From an aff. Roholtiella sp. LEGE 12411 (GTDB taxonomy: Bacteria; Cyanobacteriota; Cyanobacteriia; Cyanobacteriales; Nostocaceae): 64,000 nt of DNA. The stretch lies in assembly GCF_015206995.1 (NCBI RefSeq), contig NZ_JADEXR010000015.1, forward strand, positions 1 to 64,000. Reading direction: 5' to 3'. A program made the position numbers and the translations under genes. This document shows, piece by piece, positions 9,231 to 19,696 of the stretch. Every line of letters starts with the position of its first letter. Position 1 is the first letter of the stretch. The notes under the pieces are model-generated. The model searched no databases and was not told the origin of the DNA. It saw only the letters and a program-made list of their open reading frames with translations.

Positions 9231-9476
9231 TCTTGTCATATGAGTGAACATTCCAGACGTTATGAAGTCTATATGTCTACAGCAGGTATGAAATTACTTG
9301 GTTATATGCAGTTTAGCTGTAACAGTTAAGTGATGACAATCACAAGTATCCTTGATTGAGATCGTCTCCCTGTAATTGCCAAGTTGGCATAATTAAATAC
9401 AACTGAACTCTAGCCGAGTCATTAATAGGGAACACACTAATTGCCGACAGTCTCCGTAAGGAACTGTCGGCTTTTT
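9231..9476 (+). ncRNA. Candidate small transcript ended by a terminator
   Basis: A terminator at 9443-9476 points to a + strand transcript, yet no + strand gene lies upstream before purL, which is on the other strand. A weak promoter-like pair (TTGCAC near 9195 and TATAAC near 9221, spacing about 20) would start a transcript near 9231. Inside are the palindrome TGCCAAGTTGGCA (9377-9389) and a 29-codon open frame at 9240-9329 (MSEHSRRYEVYMSTAGMKLL...) without a Shine-Dalgarno. It could be a non-coding RNA, a small-protein mRNA, or the remnant of a lost gene. The start is approximate. Confidence 0.3.
9443..9476 (+). terminator. Rho-independent terminator
   Basis: A 9-bp perfect stem (GCCGACAGT with ACTGTCGGC), an inner TCC/GGA pairing and a run of five T from 9472. 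It is a strong hairpin oriented for + strand transcription. Because purL and apcD are both on the minus strand, it terminates some other, unannotated + transcript. Confidence 0.75.
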
Positions 9477-9684
9477 GTCATTTGTCATTAGCAAAAATAG
9501 CAAATGACAATTCCATAAAATTTCCCCACAATTGGTTGGTAACTTGACAGAGATTTGCCACAGCCACTACCGAGTGTGGGGAAGGTATGATCAAATTAGG
9601 AATTTTATCCGTATCGAGCGCTAATGCCTTGCACTAAATCGAGTAGATTGCAAGTCCACTTTTAGAAACAACACACACTTTGCA

Positions 9685-10170
9685 TTAAGACATCGCTTGA
9701 ATGATGTAATCAAAGTATGGTGATGCTTCGATAGCATCTTCCGCACTTAGTAAGCCAAGGGAGGCTTTTTTCAGTGAATTGATGGCTTCTACCATTCCTG
9801 GTACGGGAACACCGAGTGAGTTATACATTTCCCGCACGCCAATTAAACCGATTTTTTCAATTGGCTCTTTGTCGCCGGCAAGTACGCCATAGGTAATCAG
9901 GCGCAAGTACCAGCCAAAGTCACGGATACATAGAGAACGCTGACGTTCTCCATAAGCATTGCCACCGGGTGAAATAAAATCGGGCCGCTTCTGCCAAAGC
10001 TGTTTGGTTGCTTCTTGAACAATCTTTTTTTCGTTTTCAGCTAGGGTCGCAGCAATCCGCGTCCGTTGTATGCCGGTTTGCAAAAATTCTTCGATACTCT
10101 TGAGTTCGCCACTGCTGGGATAGCGCAGTTCGTCGTCGGCTTTGAGAATAACTTGGCTAATTACAGTCAT
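9685..10170 (-). CDS. apcD: allophycocyanin alpha-B subunit
   Basis: A 161-residue phycobiliprotein of the phycobilisome core that works as a terminal energy emitter, passing excitation to the photosystems. Recognised as ApcD from [20 protein letters not shown] and the globin-like fold ending [11 protein letters not shown]. Cys81 ([15 protein letters not shown]) is the phycocyanobilin attachment site. A longer frame exists upstream (MIAI), but the family starts at the internal ATG at 10170, giving the standard 161 residues. It stands alone, as apcD usually does, away from the main apc operon. Confidence 0.95.
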   Translation of the reverse strand: MTVISQVILKADDELRYPSSGELKSIEEFLQTGIQRTRIAATLAENEKKIVQEATKQLWQKRPDFISPGGNAYGERQRSLCIRDFGWYLRLITYGVLAGDKEPIEKIGLIGVREMYNSLGVPVPGMVEAINSLKKASLGLLSAEDAIEASPYFDYIIQAMS

Positions 10171-10567
10171 GATTATTGCAATCACGCAAAGAAATATTAT
10201 TTGCTAGTTTAACGAGTTGGAGGTACACAAGTGAAGAGAGATGAGGGAGATGAGGCACAGGAAGAGTGGGGAGTGGGGGAGTGGGGAAGCAAAATATAAT
10301 ATTACTACTGACTCCTGTCTTTTGTCTCCTGGCTCCTGTACAGTTGCGTAGACGCTCCCAGAGCGGTGAGGGGGTCGCAGTCTTCTCCCAAGGGGAAACG
10401 CTAAGAGCGAGTCTTGTCTGAGACACGCTCTTGCGTTCGAGCGTCACCCCCGAACTTATACCCCTGCTCTTAAGCAAGCTACGCCTAGCGGGGGCCATAG
10501 GAGAAAGGCTGATCGCAAGAGTATAATCGCGTCTCTAATACTGACACTGACTCCTAACTGCTGACCA
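10171..10567. other. Repeat-rich intergenic region between apcD and rlmD
   Basis: The divergent promoter region is largely made of small repeats. It holds GGGGAGT heptamers at about 10262-10288, TGTCTCCTGGCTCCTG words near 10318-10337, a compound dispersed repeat at about 10340-10500 with several palindromes (GCGTAGACGC, GAGCGAGTC/GAGACACGCTC, CCCCCGAAC) and an ATCGCGTCTC fragment near 10527. No coding sequence is convincing. Confidence 0.6.
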
Positions 10568-11983
10568 ATGACTAAAATAGTTTGGCAACAAGGTGAATTA
10601 ATTGAAGTTACGATCGCCGACTTAAATGATACAGGCGAGGGTGTAGGACGCTTTGATGAACGCGTAGTATTTGTCCCGGATACTGTCCCAGGCGATCGCG
10701 CTATTGTACGCTTGATACATGTTAAACCTAAATACGCTCATGGTAAGCTCCAGCAGCTATTGCAACCATCACCTCACCGGATCCGACCTAGTTGCATTGT
10801 GGCTGATAAGTGTGGTGGTTGCCAGTGGCAACATATTAATTATGATTACCAGTTAATAGCCAAGCGTAATCAAGTTATCCAAGCTTTGGAACGCATTGGC
10901 GGTTTTATCCAACCACCTGTAGATCCGGTACTCGCTGCTCCTTCTGCTTTAAGTTACCGCAACAAAGCTACCTATCCTCTAAGCAGATCGGCTACAGGAC
11001 AAGTCCAAGCTGGTTATTACCAAAAAGGTAGCCACCAATTAATTAACCTAAATCAATGTCCAGTTCAGGACACGCGATTAAATCCTTTACTGGCCGAAGT
11101 TAAGCAGGACATTCAAAAACAGGGCTGGCAAATTTACGATGAACAGCGTCATCAAGGGCAAATTCGCCATCTTGGTTTACGCATTGGACGGCGCACAGGG
11201 GAAATGTTGCTGACTTTGGTGGTGAAGGACTGGAATTTAGCAGGAATTGAAAACCAAGCCCAAGAATGGTTGAAGCGCTATCCCCAATTAGTGGGTGTGT
11301 CTCTGAATCAGAATCGCGATCGCACAAATGTGATCTTTGGAAATGAAACCCGTTGCATTGCTGGAGTCCCCTACCTGCAAGAAAAGTTTGCTGGATTGGA
11401 ATTTCAAGTGCGCCCAGATACATTTTTTCAGATTTATACAGAAACAGCAGAGGCGCTATTGCAGATAATTCAGTCAGAACTGAATCTTCAAGGGCATGAA
11501 GTGTTAGTCGATGCTTATTGTGGCATTGGAACTTTAACTTTACCCCTCGCCAAACAAGTACGCCAAGTTACAGGGTTAGAAGTGCAACCAGCAGCGGTGG
11601 AACAAGCTATTCTAAACGCTCAGCATAACGAAATTAATAATGTGACATTCCAAGTCGGGGCAGTGGAAAAATTGCTCCCAAAAATGGGCATAATACCAGA
11701 AGTAGTTCTACTCGACCCGCCACGTAAGGGATGCGATCGCGCTGTTATCGATACTTTACTCCAAACTAAACCATCTCGAATCGTTTACCTTAGCTGTAAA
11801 GTAGCTACCCTCGCCCGTGATCTCAAACTACTTTGTCAAAACGGGCAGTATGACATCACACGGGTGCAACCTGCTGATTTTTTTCCCCAAACGGCTCATG
11901 TGGAAGCTGCCGCTTTTCTTGTGCTATCACATTTGGATAAGGGTGCTGAGTCTTTCACAAAAACTCTAACTGGAAATTTGTAA
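10568..11983 (+). CDS. rlmD: 23S rRNA (uracil-5-)-methyltransferase RlmD-like
   Basis: A 471-residue SAM-dependent RNA methyltransferase of the TrmA/RlmD (RumA) family, which methylates C5 of a uridine, usually U1939 of 23S rRNA. An N-terminal TRAM domain (about residues 5-60) is followed by the Fe-S cysteine set beginning CIVADKCGGCQWQH (about 77-90). Then come the catalytic domain with VDAYCGIGTLTLPLA (SAM motif), the LLDPPRKGCDR loop and the nucleophile motif IVYLSCKVATLARD. The exact target base is inferred from family membership. The start ATG lies inside a TGACCAATGACTAA repeat-like word and no strong Shine-Dalgarno is seen. Confidence 0.93.
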   Translation: MTKIVWQQGELIEVTIADLNDTGEGVGRFDERVVFVPDTVPGDRAIVRLIHVKPKYAHGKLQQLLQPSPHRIRPSCIVADKCGGCQWQHINYDYQLIAKRNQVIQALERIGGFIQPPVDPVLAAPSALSYRNKATYPLSRSATGQVQAGYYQKGSHQLINLNQCPVQDTRLNPLLAEVKQDIQKQGWQIYDEQRHQGQIRHLGLRIGRRTGEMLLTLVVKDWNLAGIENQAQEWLKRYPQLVGVSLNQNRDRTNVIFGNETRCIAGVPYLQEKFAGLEFQVRPDTFFQIYTETAEALLQIIQSELNLQGHEVLVDAYCGIGTLTLPLAKQVRQVTGLEVQPAAVEQAILNAQHNEINNVTFQVGAVEKLLPKMGIIPEVVLLDPPRKGCDRAVIDTLLQTKPSRIVYLSCKVATLARDLKLLCQNGQYDITRVQPADFFPQTAHVEAAAFLVLSHLDKGAESFTKTLTGNL

Positions 11984-12360
11984 TCTAGTGCATACTAAAA
12001 ATGCTAAAATCGAATTAAGCTAAAAATAAATTTCATTTTGTTTAAATAAATTCAAGTTGCATAGGCTCTTAAAAACATGAAATGGGTTGTCTAAATTACA
12101 GATCGGCAAACAGTAGAGTATGAAAATACTCCTTCAAATTTCAAGCATCTTTTAAGTTGCTGAATCTATTATCAGGTTAATCTTAGCCGTTATATATCCG
12201 AACAATCCTAACTCATTCATTGAGTCAATGCTCCCTAGCATTTTCAAAATTTAGTTTTAAAGACGCAAGTTTGAAGGCAGCATGACCACCTCAACTTTTA
12301 TCAGGGTGCCTGTTAAAGCAAACTGATGTCTAGCTAACTGAAAGCTATGGGGTTTCTCTT
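11984..12360. other. AT-rich intergenic region
   Basis: A 377-nt spacer between rlmD and the ATPase gene, both on the + strand. It probably carries the promoter of the latter. No ORF above about 15 codons, repeat or clear terminator was found. Confidence 0.5.
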
Positions 12361-12813
12361 GTGATTACCATTTCGCTTCGTCCAGTTGGACGTTACTGGG
12401 GCACAATTAGTTTCGCCTCAACTCTCTATCTTTGTCCAATATTAGATCTACTGTTGGCAGAGATTCCAGCAAAGCTGCAAGCAGAACTGCGACTAGGGCT
12501 TCAAGAAGCCTTAGTAAACGCAGCCAAACATGGCAATAATCTTGATCCTAGTAAAAGAGTTGTAGTCCGTTTTTCTTTAATAGATAATCAATATTGGTGG
12601 ATAATATCAGACCAAGGCAGTGGCTTTTGTCCCTCATCTGCTAATGATGATGACGAACCAACAGACTATCTGCCACCAGATGAGGCAGAAAGTGGTCGTG
12701 GTTTATGTCTCCTGCATCAAATTTTTGATCAGGTAGAGTGGAACCGCAAAGGCACAGAATTAAGACTTTGTAAACAAATGGAAAATCGCCCCCGGCTATC
12801 TCTGCGGCGATAA
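12361..12813 (+). CDS. RsbW-type ATP-binding protein (anti-sigma factor-like)
   Basis: A 150-residue GHKL-fold protein, mostly a HATPase_c_2 domain. The N box (GLQEALVNAAKHGNNLDPSK, about 43-62), G1 box (IISDQGSGFCP) and G2 box (ESGRGLCLLHQIFDQVEW) are all visible. Members act as serine kinases or anti-sigma regulators in partner-switching modules with STAS anti-anti-sigma proteins and PP2C phosphatases; no partner is adjacent. Translation begins at GTG. The C-terminus is a short basic tail. The role in stress or cell-surface regulation is known for the family, not shown here. Confidence 0.85.
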   Translation: MITISLRPVGRYWGTISFASTLYLCPILDLLLAEIPAKLQAELRLGLQEALVNAAKHGNNLDPSKRVVVRFSLIDNQYWWIISDQGSGFCPSSANDDDEPTDYLPPDEAESGRGLCLLHQIFDQVEWNRKGTELRLCKQMENRPRLSLRR

Positions 12814-12849
12814 TTTAGAGGAGTGGGGGAGTAGGAGTTAATCGAAAGC

Positions 12850-13146
12850 CTATTCTTCTACTATTTTCTTATGTTCGCCGTGGCTTGGACAAGGTGGGGC
12901 CGAAATAGAGCGATCTAACCAACCAACTGCTTGTTCTAATCTAGCGATAGCTTCTTGTGGCTGATTTTTGAGCAGATACACGACTGCTGCTGCTACTTGT
13001 TCATTGGCGCGAGAATTACGGTTAGACTTGAGGCGATGCCAATCGTTAGGAGAAATGCTTAGTCTTTCCATCAGCGTCTGGGCTAGTTCCAAAGTGCTAA
13101 ATTCATTCAGTTGACTGGTTTTAGGCAGCTGGGTTGATTGAGACAT
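12850..13146 (-). CDS. Conserved hypothetical protein, 98 aa
   Basis: A small soluble helical protein (MSQSTQLPKTSQLNEFSTLE...). The centre reads ANEQVAAAVVYLLKNQPQEAIARLEQAVGWLD, like a short TPR-type helical pair; the end is CPSHGEHKKIVEE. It resembles hypothetical proteins common in cyanobacteria but I cannot name a domain with confidence. It is transcribed toward the RsbW-like gene and diverges from the 13273 gene. Confidence 0.65.
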   Translation of the reverse strand: MSQSTQLPKTSQLNEFSTLELAQTLMERLSISPNDWHRLKSNRNSRANEQVAAAVVYLLKNQPQEAIARLEQAVGWLDRSISAPPCPSHGEHKKIVEE

Positions 13147-13272
13147 GATTCTGAGTCCTGCGTGTTGAATTCTGAGTCCACAGTCAACAGTTCGTAGTCA
13201 AAATCTTAACTATCGACTATTGACAATTAACTTTTGGCAAAGTTGAATTTACTTCTACTGTACTACTTGTAA

Positions 13273-13635
13273 ATGAAGCCGCCTAAACAATCGCAGCCGC
13301 CAGCGGAAAATGCCGAACCAGATTTTGAACAAGAACTAGGGGAAATAGAGCGATCGCTCCTATCCTTAAAAGAACGCTATAATCAAGTGCAACGCGATCG
13401 CCTTTCAAAGGCAGAATGGCAACAACGTTTTAACAAACTAAATCATAATAAGCACCAGACGCCAGAAATCAAAGCAGAGTTACGGCAAATCAAACAGCAG
13501 TTGGAAGTGCTAGAAATAAACTTAGAAAGCCAGTTATTCTCTTGGGTTAGCCTCAAAAAACCTTTCTGGCAAGCCGTCCGCTTTGGTGGAATGGGCGTTA
13601 TTATAGGCTGGATATTGAAATCCTGTGCTGGGTAA
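13273..13635 (+). CDS. Conserved hypothetical protein with C-terminal hydrophobic anchor
   Basis: A 120-residue protein. Residues about 18-85 are highly charged and predicted helical, probably coiled coil ([20 protein letters not shown]). Residues about 97-117 form a hydrophobic segment ([15 protein letters not shown]), suggesting a tail-anchored membrane protein. It ends 2 nt before the start of asnS, so the two are very likely co-transcribed. Function is unknown. Confidence 0.7.
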   Translation: MKPPKQSQPPAENAEPDFEQELGEIERSLLSLKERYNQVQRDRLSKAEWQQRFNKLNHNKHQTPEIKAELRQIKQQLEVLEINLESQLFSWVSLKKPFWQAVRFGGMGVIIGWILKSCAG

Positions 13636-13637
13636 AT

Positions 13638-15029
13638 ATGGTAAATCGACGAATTGCAGAAATATTGCGAAGTGGTCAACCTGATGAGTCTCTCGTAGTT
13701 CAAGGCTGGGTAAGAACAAAACGCGAGTCAAAAGGTTTTGCTTTTATTGAAGTCAATGACGGCTCATCGCTAGCTAATTTGCAAGTCGTCATCAATCAGG
13801 ATTTGCCAGATTACGAAGTTATCTTGAAACAGCTGAATACAGGTGCTGCTGTGGAAGTGACAGGGACACTGGTGGCGTCTGTTGGTAAAGGACAGCGGAT
13901 TGAGTTGAAAGCAGAGACAGTTAAAGTTTACGGCGAAGCTGATCCTGATACATATCCTCTGCAAAAGAAACGTCATTCCTTTGAGTTTTTGCGAACCATT
14001 GGACATTTGCGATCGCGTACCAATTCCTTTGGTGCGGTTTTCCGCGTCAGAAATGCCTGTTCTACCGCAATTCACCAATTTTTCCAAGAAAGAGGCTTTT
14101 TGTGGGTACACAGCCCAATTATCACCGCTAGTGACTGCGAAGGCGCAGGTGAACTATTTAGTGTTACTAGTTTGGATTTAAAAAATATTCCTCGCACAGA
14201 AAATCAAGCAGTAGATTACACTCAAGACTTTTTTGGTAAACCAACATATTTAACAGTTAGCGGACAGTTGGAAGCGGAAGTCATGGCGATGGCGTTTAGC
14301 AACGTCTACACCTTTGGTCCTACCTTCCGTGCAGAGAATTCCAACACCTCCCGCCACTTAGCAGAATTTTGGATGGTTGAGCCAGAAATGGCTTTTTGTG
14401 ATTTGGAAGGCGATATGGACTTAGCTGAGGCGTTTCTCAAACATATTTTTAAATATGTGTTGGAAACTTGCCCAGAAGACATGGAATTTTTCAACCAACG
14501 CATTGATAATACGGTGTTAGCAACGGCTGAAAATATTATAAATAATCAATTTGAACGTTTGACTTATACAGAAGCTGTCAAACTTTTAGAAAAAGCTGAT
14601 GTCAAGTTTGAATATCCTGTAAGTTGGGGTTTAGATTTACAATCTGAACATGAACGCTACCTAGCTGAGCAATTGTTTAAAAAGCCTGCGATCGTCACAG
14701 ATTATCCAGCACAAATCAAAGCCTTTTATATGCGCCTAAACGACGATGAAAAAACCGTCCGCGCAATGGATATTCTCGCACCCAAAATTGGCGAAATTGT
14801 TGGCGGTTCTCAACGGGAAGAACGTCTAGAAGTCCTGGAGCGCCGAGTGTTAGCGCAAGGGTTAAACTCAGAAGAGTTGTGGTGGTATCTTGATTTGCGT
14901 CGTTATGGTACTGTTCCCCACGCGGGTTTTGGACTTGGTTTTGAGCGACTCGTGCAATTTATGACGGGTATGGGAAATATCCGTGATGTGATTCCATTCC
15001 CGCGTACACCGCAAAGTGCCGAGTTTTAG
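13638..15029 (+). CDS. asnS: asparaginyl-tRNA synthetase
   Basis: A 463-residue class II aminoacyl-tRNA synthetase that charges tRNA-Asn. An N-terminal OB-fold anticodon-binding domain (about 15-105; [20 protein letters not shown]) is followed by the class II core. Motif 2 reads [20 protein letters not shown] and motif 3 [20 protein letters not shown] near the C-terminus. The sequence matches AsnRS rather than AspRS ([11 protein letters not shown] after motif 2). Only 2 nt separate it from the small upstream gene. Confidence 0.97.
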   Translation: MVNRRIAEILRSGQPDESLVVQGWVRTKRESKGFAFIEVNDGSSLANLQVVINQDLPDYEVILKQLNTGAAVEVTGTLVASVGKGQRIELKAETVKVYGEADPDTYPLQKKRHSFEFLRTIGHLRSRTNSFGAVFRVRNACSTAIHQFFQERGFLWVHSPIITASDCEGAGELFSVTSLDLKNIPRTENQAVDYTQDFFGKPTYLTVSGQLEAEVMAMAFSNVYTFGPTFRAENSNTSRHLAEFWMVEPEMAFCDLEGDMDLAEAFLKHIFKYVLETCPEDMEFFNQRIDNTVLATAENIINNQFERLTYTEAVKLLEKADVKFEYPVSWGLDLQSEHERYLAEQLFKKPAIVTDYPAQIKAFYMRLNDDEKTVRAMDILAPKIGEIVGGSQREERLEVLERRVLAQGLNSEELWWYLDLRRYGTVPHAGFGLGFERLVQFMTGMGNIRDVIPFPRTPQSAEF

Positions 15030-15453
15030 TTTCGCAATAATAATAAGCAAGGTGTCAGGCGATTTGAGTCATAAATAAGCTATTACGCAAATAAACTTGC
15101 ATATTATGAGCGTTTAGGCTGTCAAAAGTCACGCATTCCAGAGTCCAGAATTGCTATTGAACGCCAGTTCACTCAACGGGGGGAACCCCCGCACGTGACT
15201 GGCTCATCTTGACTCTGGACAACTCTCATGAGTCAATATGCAAACTTTCAGGTGTTTTAGCTTACTTATTAACAAAACTCAGTATTGAGTGCCGTATAGA
15301 GTACAAACTAATCAATATTTACGCATTCGTATAGATTTATGGTTTGCCAAGACAAATGCTTTCTTGCTTGCCTGCGTATGATAGGTAACGCTAGTCTTAA
15401 AAGAAATTGTGCAAAGCAAAATCCTTATCCAAGAAGTCGAGTAGGAAGCTAGA
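15030..15453. other. Intergenic region with a palindromic repeat
   Basis: A 424-nt spacer downstream of asnS. It contains the 41-nt palindromic repeat at 15163-15203, and beyond that the promoter and leader of the NIL-domain gene (AGGAAG Shine-Dalgarno just before 15454). No gene seen. Confidence 0.55.
15163..15203. repeat. Palindromic repeat, family B, copy 1
   Basis: GCCAGT and ACTGGC flank a central GGGGGGAACCCCC palindrome. A relative with the same outer arms and a GGGGTTCCCC centre lies at 38994-39033. The core GGGTTCCCCCCGTTGA (complement strand here) also occurs at about 48057 inside tnpB. Confidence 0.7.
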
Positions 15454-15762
15454 ATGGCAATTACAAATAAACAGGTAAAATTTAATACTGATATTTTAGA
15501 TAATAGACGCACCCAAACTCGTATCCAAGTTTACATACCCAAAGGATTGCACGAGCAACCAGTTATTTCACGATTGGTTTCTCACTATGGCATCACAGTA
15601 ATTATTGCTGCTGCTCAGGTAAGCGCAAACGTACCTGAATGTAGCTGTTTTGAGCTGGAATTACGAGGTACTGCTTCTCAGATTGAAAGTGCCTTAACTT
15701 ACCTAGATGAACTTGATTTAGAAGTTTTGCACCAATCCAACTCTGAAGAAGATGGGTGGTAG
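15454..15762 (+). CDS. NIL domain-containing protein
   Basis: A 102-residue protein made almost entirely of one NIL domain, an ACT-like ferredoxin fold named after the C-terminal domain of MetN-type methionine ABC ATPases. Visible: RIQVYIPKGLHEQPVISRLV at the start and the LELRGTASQIESALTYLDEL end. Stand-alone NIL proteins are common in cyanobacteria; the ligand is unknown. A good Shine-Dalgarno (AGGAAG) precedes the ATG. No membrane segment. Confidence 0.85.
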   Translation: MAITNKQVKFNTDILDNRRTQTRIQVYIPKGLHEQPVISRLVSHYGITVIIAAAQVSANVPECSCFELELRGTASQIESALTYLDELDLEVLHQSNSEEDGW

Positions 15763-15831
15763 ATTTAGTTAGGAGTCAGGAGTTAGGAGTTAAAAAATTA
15801 ACAACTCTTAACTCTTAACTCTTAACTTTAT

Positions 15832-16512
15832 TTATGCCATTTGATTTTCAATCGCCCACCGCGCTAATTCAGTGCGGTTATGGAGATTGGTTTTGCCCAA
15901 CATGTTGGACACATGGCTTTCGACTGTTCGCTGACTAACATTTAATTCTTCAGCAATTTCGCGGTTAGCTAAACCCCTAGCTACAAACTGCACTACTTTC
16001 AGTTCTGTTGGAGTTAACTGCACATCGAAGGGAACCTGAATACGGGAACCGTTTTCTCCTCCTTTTGCTTGGTGTTCTTTCCAACGGATAGTTTGTTTGA
16101 GCGAGGATTCTACTTGCGCTACGAGTTCTTCTGGCTCAAAGGGCTTGACCATATATACATCAGCACCTTTATTCAGACCTTTAACTCGATCCGCGCTTTG
16201 TCCCTTAGCTGAAAGGAAAAGAACGGGAATCCAACTGGTTCGTTCGTTTTGCCGGACTTGTTCCACAAAATTATATCCGTCCATTTCCGGCATCATGACG
16301 TCGCAGATGATCATGTCTGGAACATCGTGCTCTAAAATTTCCAGAGCTTCTCGTCCATTCTCGGCGGTGATGACTTCATATCCCCGAAATTCTAAGTAAT
16401 CCTTCACCAGCAAGATGAGGTTAGGGTCATCATCAATCAATAGAAGTCGTTTGTGATCTTTCATGCTGGGCTCTTTCATAGCAGTGGCACTTGTTGCGCT
16501 TCGGTCCATCAA
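15832..16512 (-). CDS. Response regulator transcription factor, LuxR/NarL type
   Basis: A 226-residue two-domain regulator. The receiver domain (about 21-137) has the acidic pair at IDDD and phospho-acceptor Asp71 (DMIICDVMMPEMDG), with Lys at MVKPFEPEEL. The C-terminal LuxR helix-turn-helix covers about 168-223 (LTPTELKVVQFVARGLANREIAEELNVSQRTVESH). It resembles the Ycf29-type regulators of cyanobacteria and red algal plastids. No cognate kinase gene is adjacent. Several Met codons at the N-terminus (positions 1, 2, 12 and 17) make the exact start uncertain; MKDHKRLLLIDDD is the minimal form. Confidence 0.9.
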   Translation of the reverse strand: MMDRSATSATAMKEPSMKDHKRLLLIDDDPNLILLVKDYLEFRGYEVITAENGREALEILEHDVPDMIICDVMMPEMDGYNFVEQVRQNERTSWIPVLFLSAKGQSADRVKGLNKGADVYMVKPFEPEELVAQVESSLKQTIRWKEHQAKGGENGSRIQVPFDVQLTPTELKVVQFVARGLANREIAEELNVSQRTVESHVSNMLGKTNLHNRTELARWAIENQMA

Positions 16513-16833
16513 TGTCTTGAATAGTTATCCTCTATGGTGGATTATTTGAGATGTTGTCCTTTTTTCAACTTAACTTGCCTTTACTGCCTCGATGTCTCAA
16601 AAGTGCTGAGCACTCTCAAGAGATTAGTAGCTCGATGGCAAAAGTCCAGCAAGGATACGTATAGCAGTAGTATATATAATGCGCTATTATATATCGCTTT
16701 GAAAGTGGCGGGCTAAAAAACACCGATTAAATAATCTTTCTGATTCACAACTAAGTGTTGGCTTAAGATGACCCTACCTCAAAACCAACCCGCGCTTTCC
16801 TAAAGCTTACTGCTATACCATATCTTTCGGATG
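16513..16833. other. Intergenic region, no gene seen
   Basis: A 321-nt spacer between two minus-strand genes. It must hold the promoter of the response regulator gene. A small + strand open frame here has no coding character. No repeat family recognised. Confidence 0.45.
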
Positions 16834-17307
16834 TTAAGTCTTTACTAGATGTTCACAAGAAACCAGGGAAGTTTCTGGCAAAGGATGGGTTAAAAATGCA
16901 TATTCTTCTACCACCTTATTGCCTATTAAGTGTTCTTGGATGATCCGCTCAATAACTTCCGGGTTTGCTTGGCGATACCAAACCCCATCTGGGTAAACCA
17001 CCATTATCGGCCCAGAACAACAAACGCGCAAGCAATTGGCTTTGGTTCTAAAGACGTAAATGGGACGACCATCTCGCGCTTCGTCGAGTTTTAGCTCTTT
17101 AAGTCGCGTTTTTAAGTATTCCCAAGACTCCAGACTAGCTTGTTTTGAGCAGCAGTTAGCAACTGTCTGGTCAGCACAAATAAAAATGTGTCGCTGAATT
17201 TTAGCCAGTCCTAGAGTTTCTACACAATTACTTAAGGCTTTATGTTCTAGAGGCTTAGTGGTTTTGGGGATTGGATGGCTGGACTGGATCACTGGATTGT
17301 TACTCAT
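16834..17307 (-). CDS. (2Fe-2S) ferredoxin domain-containing protein
   Basis: A 157-residue protein with a thioredoxin-like [2Fe-2S] ferredoxin domain of the kind found in NuoE. Candidate ligands are the cysteines at [16 protein letters not shown] and, further on, [19 protein letters not shown], the usual spacing for this fold. The last part, [18 protein letters not shown], is typical of the cyanobacterial family members. It is likely a soluble electron carrier or sensor; its partner is unknown. It diverges from groES, with about 250 nt between them. Confidence 0.85.
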   Translation of the reverse strand: MSNNPVIQSSHPIPKTTKPLEHKALSNCVETLGLAKIQRHIFICADQTVANCCSKQASLESWEYLKTRLKELKLDEARDGRPIYVFRTKANCLRVCCSGPIMVVYPDGVWYRQANPEVIERIIQEHLIGNKVVEEYAFLTHPLPETSLVSCEHLVKT

Positions 17308-17454
17308 CGAGCGGCTCCCTGATTACAGTTCTATAACAATTTCCCAGGTTTGCAAATAAAGTTGTCTACATAAAAATATTCGGAACTTACGCAAGGGAAT
17401 CTGAAAGCCGGCAATAATCAAGCATTTATACTTAAGTAGACCTGCGCTTCTCTG

Positions 17455-17470
17455 GTTCGGGAACCCGTAC
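17455..17470 (+). promoter_or_regulatory. K-box upstream of groES
   Basis: GTTCGGGAACCCGTAC fits the pattern GTTCGG-NNAN-CCNNAC, reported as the K-box that mediates light and heat control of cyanobacterial groE operons independently of HrcA. It lies 40 nt upstream of CIRCE. Confidence 0.7.
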
Positions 17471-17509
17471 TAAGGAAATTGTTGCCATTACACGCCGCTT
17501 TTCGGTAAA

Positions 17510-17536
17510 TTAGCACTCAGGAGTTGAGAGTGCTAA
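17510..17536 (+). promoter_or_regulatory. CIRCE operator
   Basis: Perfect TTAGCACTC - 9 nt - GAGTGCTAA inverted repeat, the binding site of the HrcA repressor. It sits 18 nt before the groES start codon, so it is in the transcript leader or promoter and should repress groESL in the absence of heat stress. Confidence 0.97.
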
Positions 17537-17554
17537 AACTCTGGAGAAATTAAT

Positions 17555-17866
17555 ATGGCAGCTGTATCTCTAAGCGTTTCTACAGTTAAACCTTTAAGCG
17601 ATCGCGTTTTCGTGAAAGTGAGCGCCTCTGAAGAAAAGACCGCAGGTGGTCTGTATTTACCCGACACCGCCAAGGAAAAGCCCCAGGTAGGGGAAGTAGT
17701 CGCCCTTGGCCCTGGTAAGCGTAACGACGACGGTAGCCGTCAGGAATTGGAAATTAAAGTCGGAGATAAGGTGCTGTACTCCAAGTACGCTGGCACCGAC
17801 ATCAAACTCGGCACCGAAGAATATGTACTGCTTTCTGAAAAAGATATTTTAGCAGTGGTTATCTAA
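17555..17866 (+). CDS. groS: co-chaperonin GroES
   Basis: A 103-residue 10-kDa co-chaperonin that caps the GroEL ring and drives substrate folding. Typical motifs: [27 protein letters not shown] with the mobile loop, and [33 protein letters not shown] at the end. First gene of the groESL operon, preceded by K-box and CIRCE and by a Shine-Dalgarno (GGAG). The 121-nt spacer to groEL is unusually filled with heptamer repeats. Confidence 0.98.
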   Translation: MAAVSLSVSTVKPLSDRVFVKVSASEEKTAGGLYLPDTAKEKPQVGEVVALGPGKRNDDGSRQELEIKVGDKVLYSKYAGTDIKLGTEEYVLLSEKDILAVVI

Positions 17867-17867
17867 C

Positions 17868-17950
17868 TGGGAATCGGGAATGGGGAACAGGGAATGTCAA
17901 AAACAAAGACAATCACCAATACTCAATGCCCGATGCCCAATGCCCAATTC
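17868..17950. repeat. Heptamer repeats in the groES-groEL spacer
   Basis: Words of the type GGGAATG and CAATGCC are repeated in both orientations (GGGAATCGGGAATGGGGAAC, then CCCGATGCCCAATGCCCAAT). They can pair with each other as a long hairpin within the operon mRNA between the two genes. Confidence 0.6.
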
Positions 17951-17981
17951 AAGAAAAAGTTGACTTACTCTCTGAATTTAG

Positions 17982-19625
<1,644 letters not shown>

Positions 19626-19663
19626 TATTTAAATATTCTGTAATCAGTTCCGTAATGGTAAAA

Positions 19664-19696
19664 ACAGCTGCTTCCTGATGGGAGCATCTGTTTTTT
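19664..19696 (+). terminator. Rho-independent terminator of groESL
   Basis: Hairpin ACAGCTGCTTCC / GGGAGCATCTGT with a TGAT loop and one mismatch, followed by six T. It lies 39 nt after the groEL stop. Confidence 0.85.

Larger units (their letters stand above)
9046..9684. other. Long gap between purL and apcD
   Basis: It contains the upstream region of purL, a possible small transcript with a 29-codon frame, a 13-nt palindrome (9377-9389), a strong + strand terminator (9443-9476), and the trailer of apcD. No gene of ordinary length is present on either strand. Confidence 0.5.
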
